This document shows, piece after piece, positions 13,252 through 13,417 of a stretch of DNA of 13,417 nucleotides. The notes under the pieces are model-generated. The model was not told the origin of the DNA. It saw only the letters and a list, made by a program, of their open reading frames with translations, and searched no databases. The stretch's first letter is position 1. The number at the start of each line of letters is the position of its first letter. The DNA comes from Desulfobacterales bacterium. Lineage in GTDB: Bacteria > Desulfobacterota > Desulfobacteria > Desulfobacterales > Desulfobacteraceae. Location of the stretch: the NCBI GenBank assembly GCA_022361315.1, contig JAKSBB010000948.1, positions 1-13,417 of the forward strand, given 5' to 3'. A program made the position numbers and the translations under genes.

Positions 13252-13417
13252 CTACAAATTCTGATTGGGCTCCCGGTCGGTCTTCAGCTTTTTCCTGGCT
13301 TTACGTTTCCGCCGCATCTTCTGTTTTTTCAGCCGGGCAATCCGGGCCGCCTCTTTGTCAGGCACCCCCTCTTTTCCAGCCTCAATCTTTTCCACAAGAC
13401 TTCGCAATGCAATAAAC
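13252..13417 (-). CDS. C-terminal fragment of a possible release-factor-like (RF-1 domain) protein
   Basis: The minus strand is open from the window edge to a TAG at 13254-13252, giving 54 residues: LALR-like start (FIALRSLVEKIEAGKEG), then a helix rich in Arg and Lys (KKQKMRRKRKARKKLK) and a short polar tail. A basic helix after an ALRxLxEKIE segment is what small peptide-release-factor-like proteins (ArfB/MTRFR type) carry at the C-terminus to bind the ribosome. The catalytic GGQ domain would lie outside the window, so this is an inference from the tail only. Other RNA- or ribosome-binding proteins have similar basic tails. Neighbouring DUF503 is also linked to ribosomes. Confidence 0.5.
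   Translation of the reverse strand, partial: FIALRSLVEKIEAGKEGVPDKEAARIARLKKQKMRRKRKARKKLKTDREPNQNL

Noticed and set aside
1..13417. Mobile elements, CRISPR arrays, tRNA/rRNA genes, riboswitches
   Set aside because: I saw no transposase or integrase, no regularly spaced repeats, no tRNA-like cloverleaf, and no intergenic gap longer than about 260 bases that could hide a large RNA element.

Overview
The window looks like ordinary chromosomal DNA of a moderately GC-rich, probably anaerobic Gram-negative bacterium. My best guess is a Desulfobacterota (Desulfobacteraceae-like) species. That rests on gene content (pyruvate phosphate dikinase with a DUF299 regulator, a GspE/PilB-type ATPase, a two-repeat CQLG protein, QueH) and on the general look of the proteins; no rRNA or marker search was possible. 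There is no phage, insertion sequence, CRISPR array, tRNA or rRNA in the window.

Layout. (1) Bases 1-1396, plus strand: the 3' end of a Maf nucleotide pyrophosphatase, a YggS-type PLP-binding protein and the queuosine enzyme QueH, closely packed and probably one operon. (2) Bases 1417-5763, minus strand: an ABC-F ATPase, a small two-helix membrane protein and a GspE/PilB-family ATPase, tightly spaced. The last carries an N-terminal MshEN-like domain and a C-terminal cyclic-nucleotide-binding domain, an unusual double input. (3) Bases 5764-6020: an AT-rich intergenic region with a tandem 9-bp repeat and a possible promoter for ppdK. (4) Bases 6021-8732, plus: pyruvate phosphate dikinase, ended by a strong hairpin terminator that probably serves both strands. 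(5) Bases 8830-10667, minus: three unfamiliar envelope genes, namely a three-helix membrane protein, an exported protein with a degenerate response-regulator receiver domain, and a small secreted protein. (6) Bases 10693-11490, plus: an orphan CheR methyltransferase, divergent from the membrane-protein gene. (7) Bases 11514-12365, minus: a DUF299 kinase/phosphorylase, the expected switch for PPDK, with an unusual N-terminal motif. (8) Bases 12505-13239, plus: a tandem-repeat cysteine protein and a DUF503 (YlxP-like) protein, convergent with a truncated gene that resembles the tail of a small release-factor-like protein.

How they work together. PPDK and the DUF299 protein form a recognisable pair: reversible pyruvate/PEP conversion and its ADP/Pi-dependent on/off switch. 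They are in one neighbourhood but are transcribed separately. The most unfamiliar parts are the 8830-10667 cluster, where a receiver-like domain appears to be sent out of the cytoplasm, and the ATPase that seems built to read nucleotide second messengers at both ends.
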